From Selaginella moellendorffii (taxonomy: Eukaryota; Streptophyta; Lycopodiopsida; Selaginellales; Selaginellaceae): 64,000 bases of DNA. Numbering within the stretch: position 1 is the first letter of the stretch; every line of letters starts with the position of its first letter. Below are positions 44,845-60,488 of the stretch, piece after piece. Below the pieces are notes generated by a model. That model was given only the letters and a program-made list of their open reading frames with translations. It ran no database searches and was not told the origin of the DNA. The translations under genes and the position numbers were made by a program. The stretch is taken from NCBI RefSeq assembly GCF_000143415.4, contig NW_003314263.1, forward strand, positions 746,165 to 810,164, written 5' to 3'.

Positions 44845-45612
44845 CTAAGAAGAACGGGCACGGGGGCAGGACACCACTGGCACACGTGTCGCTGTGCCTT
44901 CTTCTCCCGCGCCACGCGGCTTGGCCGCCTCCCATTGGTCCCTGAATTCCCTCGCTCTCGCCTTTCGAGCTTTGTCGCTAAAGATCCTCGCAATGGCCTC
45001 AGCAATCTCCTCCCGCTTCACAAACGCGTCGGAGCTCCTCCCGTCCGAAACTTCCACCCCGATGCGGCACCTCTCCGCCATGATCTTGCGGTTGAGCCCC
45101 TGCTCGTATATCCGAGGCCAGCAGATGATCGGCACGCCGCTGGAGACGCTCTCCAGGACCGAGTTCCATCTGCAGTGGCTCACGAATCCAGCCACTGCCC
45201 TGTGCGCCAGAACTTCTCTCTGCAGCGCCCATGAAACCACCAGGCCTCGTCCCTTGGTCCGCTCGACGAAGTTCTTGTAGAAGTCACTGTTCTTCACCAG
45301 GACTGTCGTGTCGCCCTCGTCCACGAACTGGGGCGGCCTGACTGTGAGCAAGAACGGCACCTTGCTCGCCTCCAAACCGAGCGCGAGCTCCTCGAATTCC
45401 TCCTGCGAAAGCTTCGCTATGCTGCCGAATGCGACATAGAGGACTGAGTCTGGCTCCTGCGTGTCGAGCCAGTCGAGGCATTCAGAAGAACGGGCACGGG
45501 GGCAGGACACCACTGGCACACGTGTTGCTGTGCCTTCTTCTCCCGCCCCACGCGGCTTGGCCGCCTCCCATTGGCCGGGAGCAAACATCAGAAAAATTTC
45601 TCGCGCAACCAT
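44845..45612 (-). pseudogene. UDP-glycosyltransferase C-terminal fragment captured by the Helitron
   Basis: A GC-rich open frame (ATG 45612) encoding the C-terminal half of a plant family-1 UGT: SECLDWLDTQEPDSVLYVAFGS, LEASKVPFLLTVRPP, then a PSPG box read as WALQREVLAHRAVAGFVSHC-RWNSVLES...GVPIICWP..YEQ..N. Within the PSPG box the usual WAPQ is WALQ and HCGWNS is HCRWNS, so sugar-donor binding is doubtful. The acceptor-binding N-terminal half is missing. The frame begins and ends in the same 91-bp repeated sequence, giving identical peptide tails (QWEAAKPRGAGEEG). It lies on the same strand as RepHel. Confidence 0.8.
44848..45574. repeat. 91-bp direct repeats flanking the UGT fragment
   Basis: 44848-44938 and 45484-45574 are identical except for two substitutions (GTGTCG/GTGTTG and CGCGCC/CGCCCC). 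They bracket about 545 bp of UGT coding sequence. Confidence 0.95.
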
Positions 45613-45685
45613 GGCTACCGACCCTGGCCCGGGCCTGGGATCCAACGGCCGGCGAGCCTCCCCACTATCGCTTTATATGTATAGA

Positions 45686-46654
45686 TATATAGTTTTTAAA
45701 GTTTAGCACTAAAATATTTTTTTTTATCAAGACCTTTAAGAAAAAAACTTAAATTATTTTTATTTCTATAATTTATTTACTATGTTGTTTTGGTTTATAC
45801 CAAATTTCATAATTATAAAAAGATAAAGTTGAAGAGTTAATAAAAATAAAAATATTTATTAGATAATAATATGTACATCCAAAAGTTAATTTTATTTAGT
45901 AAAAAACTAGCTATAACTATCTTTATTCTCTATTTCCTTAAAAACTTTTAAATTTATTTTATTTATATCTTGGCTTACCGTTAGAGGATTTAAAATATCT
46001 ATAAAAAATATGTAAATACTTCTTCTAATTACATATTTATATGTTTTCATTGTTATCCTTTAAAGTGTTATTTGTAATATCTAATATATAGTTAAATAGT
46101 AATAATATAAAATAATTTATAAATAAATTATTGACTTATTTTGCCATGTTGCATTTGATTGCAATCATTCAAATCTTGATAATACACCAAAAGGATCTTT
46201 GATATCTTAGTGTCATGCAGACTTCTTTCAAATCAAAGTTAACTATGGACTCCCACAAGAAAATTAATAACCTTGTTTTCTCTTAAAGAATCTTTGCTAT
46301 TTCAGACTAAATGTCTTTATAGCTTCTTATGATTTCTAAAATGATTTTAAAAATAAATTCATCTGTAAATAAATTAACCATTAAAAATGTTGTGTAGACG
46401 ACCAACATGAGAATTGACAAAGGTCTTTCCATCCTACTGTGTGATTGCTGGTGATACTGAGAAGAGCAGTGCCAAGATAGAACACTTGCAAAGCAACTTG
46501 CAAGATCTGAGCGGCTAGATATGTAAGCTTGTAGCTTTGCTGGAATGAAGGATTTGTTGCAAAGATCTAAAAGCCCTGTGTTGATGTCAAACCAAAGGTG
46601 AACCACTACTAGAACCGAAAGAGCTGGAACTTACATAGAAAAACCATACTCCAC
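45686..46654. other. AT-rich intergenic sequence
   Basis: Continues the AT-rich host context on the 5' side of the Helitron. No gene is seen; it probably includes the 3' UTR of the BTB gene at its upper end. Confidence 0.5.
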
Positions 46655-49600
46655 TTAGTGGAGATAACCATATAGCTCCAAGTAACATATAGACAAGTTC
46701 CAAGGTGCTGCCACGGCTGCAATAGGCTGCTGCAACAGCACCCTAAAGAACCTGAACGGGATCAAAGATTTCGAGCCGTGAACCGGCCATGACGCGTACT
46801 GTGCCGGCCGATAGATACTGTGATCCTTCTCGTGCTTTCTCAAGTCGGTCCACGTCTCGCCATCACCCGATCCCTGTCAAGAAAACCATCCCAGAAACCT
46901 TGCCGATTTTTCTCTAAACCAATGAAGCTCACCTGGAATGTCCAGTTGCGAGCAAAGTTCGTGGACCCGTCCTGTCGCACGGAGTAGTAATTGCACATCA
47001 ACTGCGACATCGTGGAACTCAGGGAGTGGGAAACAAACTAGAAACCCGTCACTGATTATTCGAACCTTGTGATCCGGTCCCAAGTCCACTCTCCACCAGG
47101 AGACTGTCTCTCCGCGTTCAATGCATGGTCCAGCGAAGGACGTAGCCTGGAGCCAAAAATCTGGTCTTATAATTGACAACATACCATCAATATTATACCT
47201 GGTAATTGCGAGAGGCAAGCACCTTCGGATCAGTATATCTGGAATGGGGACTGCTTGCGGATAATGTAATTTGCTGCAAAAAATGCGATACCAAGGTACA
47301 AGTTTGATGATGTAACTTCTTGTACCTTCGTGACCATAGGATTCATCCATTCATGTGCTCCATATGATGTCCCGGCGTAATAAAGAACACCGTTACCGTC
47401 TCCGTCGCAAAGGTAGTTGAGTTCTTTAAAAGACGAAAGCCTTCTAGTGAACCATAACCCGTTCTTTGGCAGGCTTATGAACCGTCCTTGATTTGAGCTG
47501 CGAATCAAATCCCTGGAACACTCACACGGCTAAGCACTGGAGAACCGAAGCACGGAAAACTCTTTACTTACTTTTCATCGTCTGAAACAAAGGACTCTTG
47601 TTTAAGATAATCGCATGCTTCTCCCACCTAAACAAACGTCTCACGAACCATAAATAAAACGAGATACCAAACTGACCATCTGTCGGAGAAGTGGTAGATT
47701 TTCGCAGAGAGCGGAGGAATCCAGCTGCAAAACGAGAGAACACAATCAGAAAACATGAGACGGTTCTTTTCGTTGAACAGCGTACCTGCTGAAGCAACTC
47801 CATGGACATGAGAGGAAACCGAATCAATGGAAGTAATACTTTCAAATCCTCTTCACGGTCGGGGCATATAACTTGAAGACCGGCTTTGTACTTTGTATCA
47901 GCCTCTTCCCAGCATTGAACCCCTTCCATCTTTGACCCCCACATAAACACTGCGTCGAGAACTTTCTCTTCTGACGTGACGAGGAGATCCGGGTGCTGTA
48001 GAAAGTAGCATTACAACAAGCACATATCCATGCAGAGATGAAGTGCTTCAGCCACACCACGTCTTCAACAAAGATTTTCACACACAGGCTCACTCCGACT
48101 GACAAAAAAATGATTCTTGTCTACCATGTAGTCAGCAATTCACCTGCAGGATCCTCATAACACTCTGCCCGTCCAGTTCCGTGAACTCGGTCGCGGAAGC
48201 CGCTACACAATAGTCAAAATGTTTGGCACAGCTTTCTTCGCACGCCTGTCTCAGGGTCTCGCAGCGTGCCATGGAAGATGCTACTTGAAGAATAGCGCAT
48301 GAAGAATCCTGCAAAATGCATATAAAGTTACATTGCTACACTTCAGAAACTTACCTCGTTAACGCAGGCAAGGAGATGATCTAAGCATTCCTGATGTAGA
48401 ACACGAACTCCATATCTATCAGCCATAATAAGAAGAGGAAGCAAGAGAGAGCCCGCATTGTCCTTCCCTTCCAGATCAAGGCGACCAGTGTACATGAACC
48501 GAATCGTAGTCATGAAGGCGTCAAGGTGAACGTCCTTGATGGTTACTCGTGTTCTGTTGCTCTCTTTCATACCAATAGTAAACATCTGCCATAAAGATTA
48601 ATGTGAGAGAATCATATAAGCAGCAGAAAGTACCTTCGCAAATGGAGCACTCCATACACTCAAGACGAGTCGATGCAGCTGCAAGCATCGATCGTAATCT
48701 TCAAGATAAACTTCAAGGTCGCTCAAATCCCCAGTCGAGAGCATGCGGGTGAAAGCCACTGGATTCACATGCACCGGAGAATTTGTATCGTAGCAGTGCA
48801 TCGTTAAAAGCACCAAATCTCCTGAAGAATCGTAAGAAACTTCCCTTATATGCTGTTTGCATTGTGCGGCTAAATTCTGGAACCCAATCAGCTCAGCGAG
48901 TCCACGCAGCTGAACCAAGTGCTCCTTGCCAATCTGCCAGAAAACCTCTGGTTACATCTCTATACAATACAGCTTTTGTTTCTTACCTCCGCCTTGCCAG
49001 TGTAGACGTAACGAAGAGCAGCATGCAGCACCAAATAATCAACGCCGTGTAACTCCAGCTCCGTCGTCGTCAGAAACGGACACTCCTTGGAGCTGGATCC
49101 AGTGACTAGAACCGCCCGATGAGCACAAACTCTTCTATTCTCCGGGAAGAGCACGAACTCAAAGTCGGACAAGTCCCCGCTCTCCAGAAAGTTGGCCAGC
49201 CCAGTGCTCCACTGAGCATCGATCGCCGAGGTTGTCCTATAGAGGCATGGCGGAAGAGCAGCGACACTGATGTTCCTGTATCCGACGTGCTTGTCCCAGC
49301 TGCTAAGTCCCACGAACTGGACCTTACAGTTCGGCTCTGGATCAACCCACTGGTAGACCACATTCTGCCCGAGCTCTCCTTTTCCCACCACGATCGATCC
49401 CTCGTCCACACTGATCCAGTAGCGCTCGAAAACCAGAGGACTCACCACCGGACCAGCCACATCCACCACAGTTCTTCCATTGGCGGCGATCTTGAGCCTC
49501 TTGTTTAAGTTGCTCCCGATAATCACCGTGTAGTTTGGATCGCTGTCGGTCCTGTAGTGCTTACACCCGGCGAGCTCCTTGAAGATCACTGTGACATCGT

Positions 49601-49727
49601 TCTCGGCCCTGGCCTCGAATGCTACGCAGCCCCTGCCAGCCTCTGGGAAGCGGAGCTCCTCCTCAAACAGCCACGCGCAGTCGAACGGAGGCACGACCAG
49701 GACATTGTTCTCGACGAGCTTCATCAT
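46655..49727 (-). CDS. BTB/POZ-BACK protein with F5/8-type C domain
   Basis: About a dozen exons on the minus strand from ATG 49727 (MMKLVENNVLVVPP; a second ATG lies one codon on) to TAA at 46655. Parts in order: an N-terminal beta-rich domain of the farnesoic-acid-O-methyltransferase type (CVAFEARAENDVTVIFKE, HVGYRNISV), a first BTB (DFEFVLFPENRRVCAHRAVL, LRYVYTGKAE), a second BTB (GDLSDLEVYLEDYDRCLQLH, IRFMYTGRLDLEGKDN), a BACK-like helical region (FTELDGQSVMRIL, EEKVLDAVFMW) and a C-terminal discoidin-like F5/8C domain (SWWRVDLGPDHK, NYYSVRQDG, YASWPVHG, FRFFRVLL). This matches the plant At2g30600 type, thought to be a CUL3 substrate adaptor. Exon joins were checked only at motif level. 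Confidence 0.85.
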
Positions 49728-49972
49728 TCGCGGCGGCGATCACAGCGCGCCTGGAAACGCGAGGATTTCGACCGATCTGCGCGAATCGAGAGAGATTTCA
49801 TACCTCATGAGAGAGACCGCTCGCTAAAAGCTCCCAGGCAAGGATCTATTCAAAACCTAGCCAAACGTGAGGTTTAGAGCGATACACACGTGTACGATGT
49901 CTTGAAAGCCCACGCTTATCTCAAAGCATCTTTGGATATGCTTGAGCTAAGAAGAATAAACAAAAAAAGTAT

Positions 49973-50044
49973 GCGGTGAGCGTGGATCGAACACGCGACC
50001 TTTAGATCTTCAGTCTAACGCTCTCCCAACTGAGCTATCCCCGC
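49973..50044 (-). tRNA. tRNA-Phe (GAA)
   Basis: The minus-strand cloverleaf starts GCGGGGATAGCTCAGTTGGG, with the anticodon loop CTGAAGA (anticodon GAA), T-arm GTTCGATCC and acceptor end CACCGC pairing with GCGGGG with one G-U or mismatch. It is 72 nt with no intron and CCA is not encoded, as expected for a nuclear gene. A T-run (A7 on the plus strand at 49962-49968) follows as a Pol III terminator. Confidence 0.95.
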
Positions 50045-50454
50045 TTTGTTTCTAATTAGCACAACTATGTCTTTAACATTCTAATAACAATGTAGCTCCA
50101 TTAATAAATATAAATATACAAATAATAATATTTTCTTCTAAGTTATAAATTTTGTAGTGTGAGTGCATGGAATATGGAAAGGGATCAATTAGTCCAAAAA
50201 TCCTAGCTTATATACAGAAGTAAATGGTCCAAATTGAAACCAATTTGATAGTTACTAAAATCCCACTACACTAATATTAATATATAGCATCGTAATTGTA
50301 CATTTGGACCTTACATCATCCCTTCTAAGAATAATGGAAGACCATCAAAGTTCTCTTGCAGATAAGCTAAGATTTGGTAGAACATTAAAAAGAAGCATCA
50401 GTGGATCTGTAGATGGTATTAATTGTTCTTAATCCCTTTATATAATGTGTTTCA
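50045..50454. other. AT-rich spacer between tRNA and retrotransposon remnant
   Basis: No feature recognised. It may contain a decayed LTR, but no paired LTR was found at the other end. Confidence 0.4.
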
Positions 50455-53404
50455 ACTGTTGCACATACACAATTTCTGGAGGATTGGTTTGTTGAATGTC
50501 ATGTCAAACCTCATAAACTTGTGGTTCAACTTGCCGCAACACTCGATATGGTCCTTTTCACTAAACCACGTACTGTAAGATGGGGAAAACAGACTAACAC
50601 TAAATCATCCATTTTATACTCTGTAAGTGGACGATGATGAAAGTTATAACACTATTGTTGTTCTACTTGTACGTGGCTTAAGTGTTTAGCAGACTCTACT
50701 TGAACAAGTGGAAGAATGCTTGTCAAATACTGATCTCATGACCTAGCATCAGCAGCTCGTGACAATTGTGAAGGTAAACCCAACTCCGTTAGTAATATTG
50801 GATCATAACCATATAAGAATTTATATGGTGAAGTACCAACAAAACTATGCACCCTTATGACATATGCATACCAAAGAGATGGCAAATAACTATCCCAATT
50901 CGAATGCTGAAAGTTCATGTACTTCGTGAACATCCCTTTGAACATCCGAATGAGCCGTTTCACCAAATTGTCTGACTGTGGATGATAAACACTCGTGAAA
51001 GTGTGGCATATCCTCAATTGAGACATCAAAACATGAAATACCTAACCATAAATGCAGGACTATTATCCGAAAGAATCTGTTCCGGACAAGAATATTGAAA
51101 CACCACTCAATTAAGGAGGAAGTATCTAACAACAGTTGTAGAGGTGCTAGCAAAAGCACCAACTTCCACCCAACGAATCAAATATTTAGAAGCAATAATA
51201 ATATATTCATTATCAACAATCAATCATGGAAAAGGTTCCATAAGATTAAACGCCACCAACTCAAACGGATGGGAAATTGCAATTGACTCCAATCATCCTT
51301 CCACAACACGAGGGGGAGTATTACAAGCTTGACACTAAATGCAACTACACACATACTAGATAACATTATGTTGCATTTTCAACTAATAGAAAGACCTATG
51401 CAGCTTCTCGGTCACACGATGATATCCCATATGCCTAACTAGAATAGAAAAATTATGGTAGGTATAGAGAAACCATAGAATAAATATTGAAGGCACCACT
51501 AGCTGTAAATGATCATCATGATCTATCCCCACAAAATAAAGAAGGTCGTCTTCAAAGTGATATTGAGAATGTAAATGTCGAAATGGCAAGTCATCAAGAA
51601 CTGATGCAGAATTCTCAAACCCTTTTTGAAATTTTTGAATCCACAACTCAATCCTTTGAGCTTCACGAACCTCATCAAGAAAAGGTAAGTCTTGCTCTAT
51701 ACATTGTGGACACTAAACGTCAAGTATAGTAATTGCTGACAGCATAGAATCCTCATCTAGAAAATCCATAAATGTTAGAATAACAGTTTCATCAAAAACA
51801 TTAGAAGAGAGTGAAGAAGGAAGAGGAGTTTGAGAGAAGGCATTAGCATTAGCCATAAAACTCCTTAGGTGATGAATAACATCAAAATTATATATATGAA
51901 GCTTTAAAGCCCATTGAGTAATACGACTAACTAGGTTTTTCCACTTCAATAATGAAATAACGGCAACATGATCACTTTCAAGTAACGTCTGAGAACTATG
52001 TAAATATGCATGAAGTTTCTCAAAACCCTAGATTATTGTTAAACACTCTTTCTTTGTCATGGAATAATTCACCTCCGTTGGTTGTAATTTATAGCTGATG
52101 TATGCAATAGAATAGCATTAACCAAGCACACTCAGGCTCTCTTGTATCAATACAACTTTAAGACCGATATCAGAGATATCCATGCGCAAAATGAAAGGTC
52201 GAGTATAGTTAAGATATCCCAAAATTGGAGGAGTTGTCAATAACTCTTTGAGATCCATGAATGTTTGCTCATAGTTTGCAGACCAAATGAAAGACGATGT
52301 TAATGACTTTAGTAACGCTCACAATGGTGCAGTGCGATAAAAAAGATGATCCATAAAACAACCAAGATATTGCACTTTGCCCAGGAACTACAATATATCA
52401 TTTACACACTTCGGAGTATGGAACTTTAGAATAGCCATAAGTTTGTCAGGATCAACTTGCAAACTCTCACGAAAAATACAGTACCCAAAATAAGTTGTGT
52501 CCTTGGACCTAAACACGCACTTCGACCGCTTCAACTTTAAACCAACATCCTGTAGTCGATCCAACACTTTACAAACATCATATATGTGTTTCTCCCATGT
52601 CCTCTCCAAGTGGATCAAGAAATTATTAATGAAGTCAGCAATCACTTCCGACATATCATAAAGAACCTCATCCATCATCCGCTGGAAAGTTGCTAAAACA
52701 TTGTTCAAACCAAATGGCATCACCAAGAACTCATACAAACCAAATGGTGTACAAAAAGTAGTTTTAGGAATATCTTTGTCGACCATTGGTATTTGCTAGT
52801 ACCCAGAAGTAAGATCTAGCTTGGTGAACTAACGGCTTCTCCCCAGACAATCTAAGAGATCAACAATGTGAGAAAGAGGGTACACATCTAGGATTGTCAC
52901 TTCATTTAAAAAACGATAATTAATGTAGAAACAAATTCTCTCATTAGGCTTTGTCACAAGATAAGGTTCACATGTTTAAAGATTCCGTAATTTTCGAATA
53001 ACACCCTTTTCTAACATCTCTTTAACGTTTGCATGTAAAATCTTAATTTTTTTGGGTGACCGATGATGAACAAGAATTTTAATTGGACGAGCATTCCCAA
53101 TTGGAATCGGATGACGTGTGGCAATTTTGGCCCCAAATGATAGGTCAAATATAAAGAAATCGGTATACTCCTTCATGAGTAAGTCAACTGCTGCAATACA
53201 AAGATTGTTAGAGGGATTGAAAAAGGGTAGAGCAGAACAAGATGGAAACATAAAAGGAAGTAGTGGGGAGACAAAAGTAATCAAAGCAAAGGTAGAAATA
53301 AAGGGACGAAAAGGTATAAAAGTGAGAAGAATGGATAAAATATAAAGAAGTATGAAATAATGGGGAGAAGCCTCAAAGTTATATTTGGCATGATTGTGTT
53401 GCAA
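50455..53404 (-). mobile_element. Ty3/gypsy retrotransposon pol remnant
   Basis: Minus-strand pieces in normal pol order but with many stops and shifts. Reverse transcriptase entry (EYTDFFIFDLSFGAKIATRH, LEKGVIRK at 52976-53404), RT palm/finger (TTFCTPFGLYEFLVMPFGLNN, 52388-52786), RNase H end (HIYNFDVIHHLRSFMANAN, 51713-51949), integrase (TSVYHPQSDNLVKRL, WDSYLPSLWYAY, 50736-51029) and an integrase tail near 50455-50640 (DDLVLVCFPHLTVRGL). The RT active site, normally YxDD or FxDD, reads F-I-N-N. Gag, protease and clear LTRs are not seen. Inactive. Confidence 0.85.
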
Positions 53405-53995
53405 CTAATTCATACTAAAGATGAGGTCAAAAGCTTGACTTGGTGGCAACAGGTTGAGCAATAGAAGATAAACTCAAATTTATATCAACTAATACAAAGA
53501 GAATAATATGAGACTTTTTGTTATAAAAACAAGCTTGGAAAATAAACATTAAACAAACTGGTGCCAAGTATCACCCCTTAATGATACTCTTGAAAAAAAT
53601 ATAAAAGGGTCATTGACTTATTCGTGCAAAATCCCTCTATTATTCGTGTGACTTTTCGTTTTCTAGACGCATCTCAGTATCTAAATCTTCCATTGCAACA
53701 ACACCAACAGAATGTTATTGACGCTAAAGTGTTTACCCAGAAAATGAAAGTTGCTAATCTAGAAAATGACAACAACACTGATAAATGTGACTAACTTCAT
53801 CACACGCCCAACAGTAAACATCACAGCCACGACCATAGCCATACACTTCAACCTCACAATAGCTTAATAATAATTCCAATTTGCAAAATTCTTGAGCTTA
53901 TTGGGCATGAAATTTTTTGTCATACAAGTTTAGACAAGTTACATGTAGATTATGATGAATGTCTGTAGCGAATTATTTTTTTTTAAGGATGCCCA
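53405..53995. other. AT-rich stretch upstream of the gypsy remnant
   Basis: No coding features; probably eroded gag/LTR sequence plus the 3' end of the complex I gene. Confidence 0.4.
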
Positions 53996-55303
<1,308 letters not shown>

Positions 55304-55411
55304 TGCTCCAGGCAATCGAGCTCCAAAACTGCCCTAGACTCTCCCGTTATTCCAATTATAAAGGATTGGCCCAAAGCCCTAAAACCCTGTTTCTATTTCT
55401 AGGGCTCTCCC

Positions 55412-57570
<2,159 letters not shown>

Positions 57571-57654
57571 ATTGCTCTACACTTCTCGGGTAAATGTAGA
57601 GCAATCCTTTCCACCTCGGTGGTTTTCTTTTTTTCTTTTTTGCTTTTACGAAGA

Positions 57655-58232
57655 GATTTTTGCGATAAATGCTTCCATGTCTGGAAACAGCTGCTTTGTT
57701 TGTCGACGAGACAAGAGACACCGCATGACGTTTTGTTTTTGTCAGAGCTTGCACAAGCGAACGAGCGCTTTTTATTGACAATCCTGGATCGGATCGGTAT
57801 GTTCTACTTGTATCGCTCCTTGTGGATCTCTCTCACCTGATTACTGACTTGCAGATTCTCGTGTGGATCGATCAAAAGTTCCTTGTAAGATAAAACTCAA
57901 TTTTTTTTCTTTTCGCTCGTGAGTTCCTCGATTAAGGAGGATGCCATGGATGAGAAATTGAGGTAAAACCAAAACTAGACAGCTGGTTTGTCATGGTAAG
58001 CTGACGACGATCCTGCAGGGCAATAAACATCTCGCGTTCGCAGTGGCCTTTGTTTTCATTCCCGACTGGTTCGTTTACAGAGTTTGTCCGTGTGTCTCTC
58101 ATATAAGAACTCTCTTCATCTACACACGCGGTACGTAAGCTTTCTAACTCCACTTGTCTTTCAGGGATCTTCGGAAAGCTCCCGCAGCGGTGATCGATGG
58201 TGTCAAACGAGTTTGCAATCGCCCAAAAAAGT
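57655..58232 (+). other. Possible small spliced gene of unknown kind
   Basis: Between glutathione reductase and NF-YA there are several open islands bounded by good GT/AG signals: one ending about 57798 (VLFLSELAQANERFLLTILD), one at about 57855-57885, one at 57938-57960 (MDEKLR) and one ending at the stop near 58232 (DLRKAPAAVIDGVKRVCNRP). The first and last look protein-like, but the islands could not be joined into one frame. It may be a small unknown gene with junctions misjudged, a noncoding transcript or a relic. Confidence 0.3.
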
Positions 58233-59096
58233 GAGCTTTTTTTTGCTTGTCGATGCCCACCTAGTGATCTTTCGTTGTCACTCGCGACACCATAGTTTAA
58301 TCCAGGCAAATAACGTATCGACGCAAACACACACTGGCGTCAATCGACACGATCGCGCGAAAATGATCCAAAGCTCTTGGTATGCTTGTCACGAGGGATA
58401 TGCGGTGGGATATCCCTCCCCTCAGATTCGCCGCACGCGGCGGCATCAGCGGCAAACACGTGGCGCGCACGCGGTGGCTGACGTGGCGGTGCCCACGCCC
58501 CCTTGCAGGTCCACCGGCTGGAACCGGTTGGCGGGACAAAACCCTGGGGTGAAAAACCAAACTTCTTACCCGCTGGGTAACAAATTCCACCCCAATGTTG
58601 ACGCCATAGCCGGGTCTGCGAGGAAGCGATTTCCAAAATTTGGCAAGTGTGGGGGCGATCTCTTGGCATATTTGGAAGCTCGCGAGGAGCATTGGCGAGG
58701 GCTAGATCGTCGCGGCGGGGGCGAAGAAATCGCGAGCGCTAGCGATTTGGCGGGGGCGCTGCTACTATGGAGGAGGATTCTTTTCGTTTCCAGGGCTGGG
58801 GGATGGCGACGGCGATGGCGATCACAAGGCGCGATTTCTTCGTCAAGCTCAAGCAGCGGCAGCATTCGAGGTTGAAGTAGGGGAGCTCACAATCTTTGGC
58901 TCTTTGTTCTTCTTCTTGGATCTTTTCTCTATCTCCCAATCTCTCCCTCTCTTTCTCTCTCTCCCTCCCTCTCCCTCTCTCACTGCCTGGTTCGCTCGTC
59001 GCCTGTCGACGCTCAAGCACAGCGGTGAGTCGGGTTCTTTGATTCTCATTCTTGCGGATTTGGTGCTCATTCCTCTCGAAATTTCGCTCTCCAGAG
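58233..59096. promoter_or_regulatory. NF-YA upstream region with CT-rich leader
   Basis: Contains a G-box core CACGTG (about 58458), a GC-rich block at 58430-58520 and a CT-rich leader (58905-58985) that probably belongs to the 5' UTR, which may also be spliced before the ATG at 59097. No separate gene recognised. Confidence 0.45.
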
Positions 59097-60488
59097 ATGC
59101 AATCAGGGGATTCGGATGGGCAATTAGCAGCCGCCGCCGCCGCCGCCGCCGCTGCTGGATCGTCGTCCGCGCCTGGAGTTCCATGGTGGGGTGGAGTCTG
59201 CCATCTCCCACAGCAGCCTTCTGCAGCTCCCGATAAGCAAGTGGTAGCGTCTGCCGCGCACAATTCCACCACAGGTGTGTGTCGAATTCTTCCTTCCGGT
59301 GTGGAATTCTCTCTTCTTCTTTTCCTTCTTTCTTTTGCTCGTTCTTGCTTGCGTTAATCTTTTTGTCCTAACCATGGTTTCATGTTTGAAGCTTTCTAGT
59401 TTTAGAGTTAAGAGAGCTCGTGTACTGATGCTGAATGCATCGCAAGGTTTTGCAGCAGTTCTTCTTGCAGTATGTACTTTAGGACTAAGATCTTTGTTCC
59501 TTTTCTTTTGAAGTTGCTCCTCGATTGCTGTTCTAAACTTTGTTTTTTGGGTGTTCCTCCTGGTTTCTTGCCTTCGTTTCTTATACAGGCTATGATGAGA
59601 ATGGTGGCGATGAGCCGCAGCACCAGCAGGCGCAGCAGAATCCAGCACTGGCCGGGCTTCCACCGCCTCCTGGCGAATATGTAAGTTGCTTTACGTCTCC
59701 TATATATCTAGTGTTTAAACTTGTAGAACTGGTTTTCATAGGTGCAAGCCGCGTATCCATATTCGGACCCCTTCTTTGGTGGCATGATGGCGGCGGCGTA
59801 TGCAGGCCAGGGCTTAGTAAGCTATAGAACTGTGGATTTGTTGGATCCAAGGTTGAGATTTTAATGGTTTGTTTGTTTCGCAGGTCCAACCTCATGTGCT
59901 TGGACTCCAGCAAGCTCGCATGCCACTTCCAACGGAAATTCTCGAAGAAGAGCCGGTTTATGTCAATGCGAAGCAGTATCACGGCATCCTTCGCCGCAGG
60001 CAAAGCCGAGCGAAAGCCGAGTCGGAGAACAGACTGATCAAAACTCGCAAGGTCGGCAATCTTAGAAAAGCTCTTTGTTTCGTTTTTGCTTTTTCTTTTT
60101 TTTCTGATCAAACTTTGGAAACTTTGAACAGCCTTACCTACACGAATCCCGGCATCTCCACGCCTTACGGAGAGCTCGAGGCTGTGGGGGCAGATTTCTC
60201 AACAAAAAGACCAACAAAGACAACGAGACCGAGACAACGACGACAAACGTGACATCTAACACTTCCACCGGCAGCCGCAACCGCAACACCACCAACATCA
60301 ACGCTCCCAGCAATCGATCTGAGAGCTTATCATCAGGAAACCTGGAAGCGAGTAACCCCTACCACCACGTAATGGCATTCTCGAACGGCCACCATAGCTT
60401 GCAACAGGACTCGCAGCTGTTCCACGCTTCGGCATTCCATCCCATCTCCGGCGATGAAGGAGTCCAAGCAGTGGCAGCAATGCAATGA
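59097..60488 (+). CDS. NF-YA (HAP2/CBF-B) subunit of the CCAAT-binding factor
   Basis: Five exons (59097-59274, 59589-59680, 59742-59816, 59884-60051, 60132-60488) give 289 residues. An Ala run (about 10) near the N-terminus and a Gln-rich segment precede the conserved core. NF-YA1, which binds NF-YB/NF-YC, reads [20 protein letters not shown]...[17 protein letters not shown]2, which contacts CCAAT DNA, reads [26 protein letters not shown]; the intron falls exactly between the two. All DNA-contacting His and Arg residues are present. The tail is Ser/Asn/Thr-rich and activation-like. Flowering-plant NF-YA genes are often regulated by miR169 in the 3' UTR; no such site was identified here by eye. 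Confidence 0.95.

Larger units (their letters stand above)
39360..45685 (-). mobile_element. Helitron (autonomous type, now disabled) with captured gene fragment
   Basis: Rolling-circle transposon read on the minus strand. The 3' end is typical: a 7-bp-stem hairpin (CCCAGCA/TGCTGGG, 39370-39385), 6 bases, then CTAG at 39360-39363 followed by host T. A candidate 5' end starts TCTATACATATAAAGCG at 45685, preceded by host A, matching insertion between A and T. Inside are Rep-helicase genes (39847-44230) and, near the 5' end, a GC-rich piece of a UDP-glycosyltransferase (44845-45612). The flanks are AT-rich on both sides. The 5' end is inferred from the TC start, position and A-T context, so it is less certain than the 3' end. 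Confidence 0.8.
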
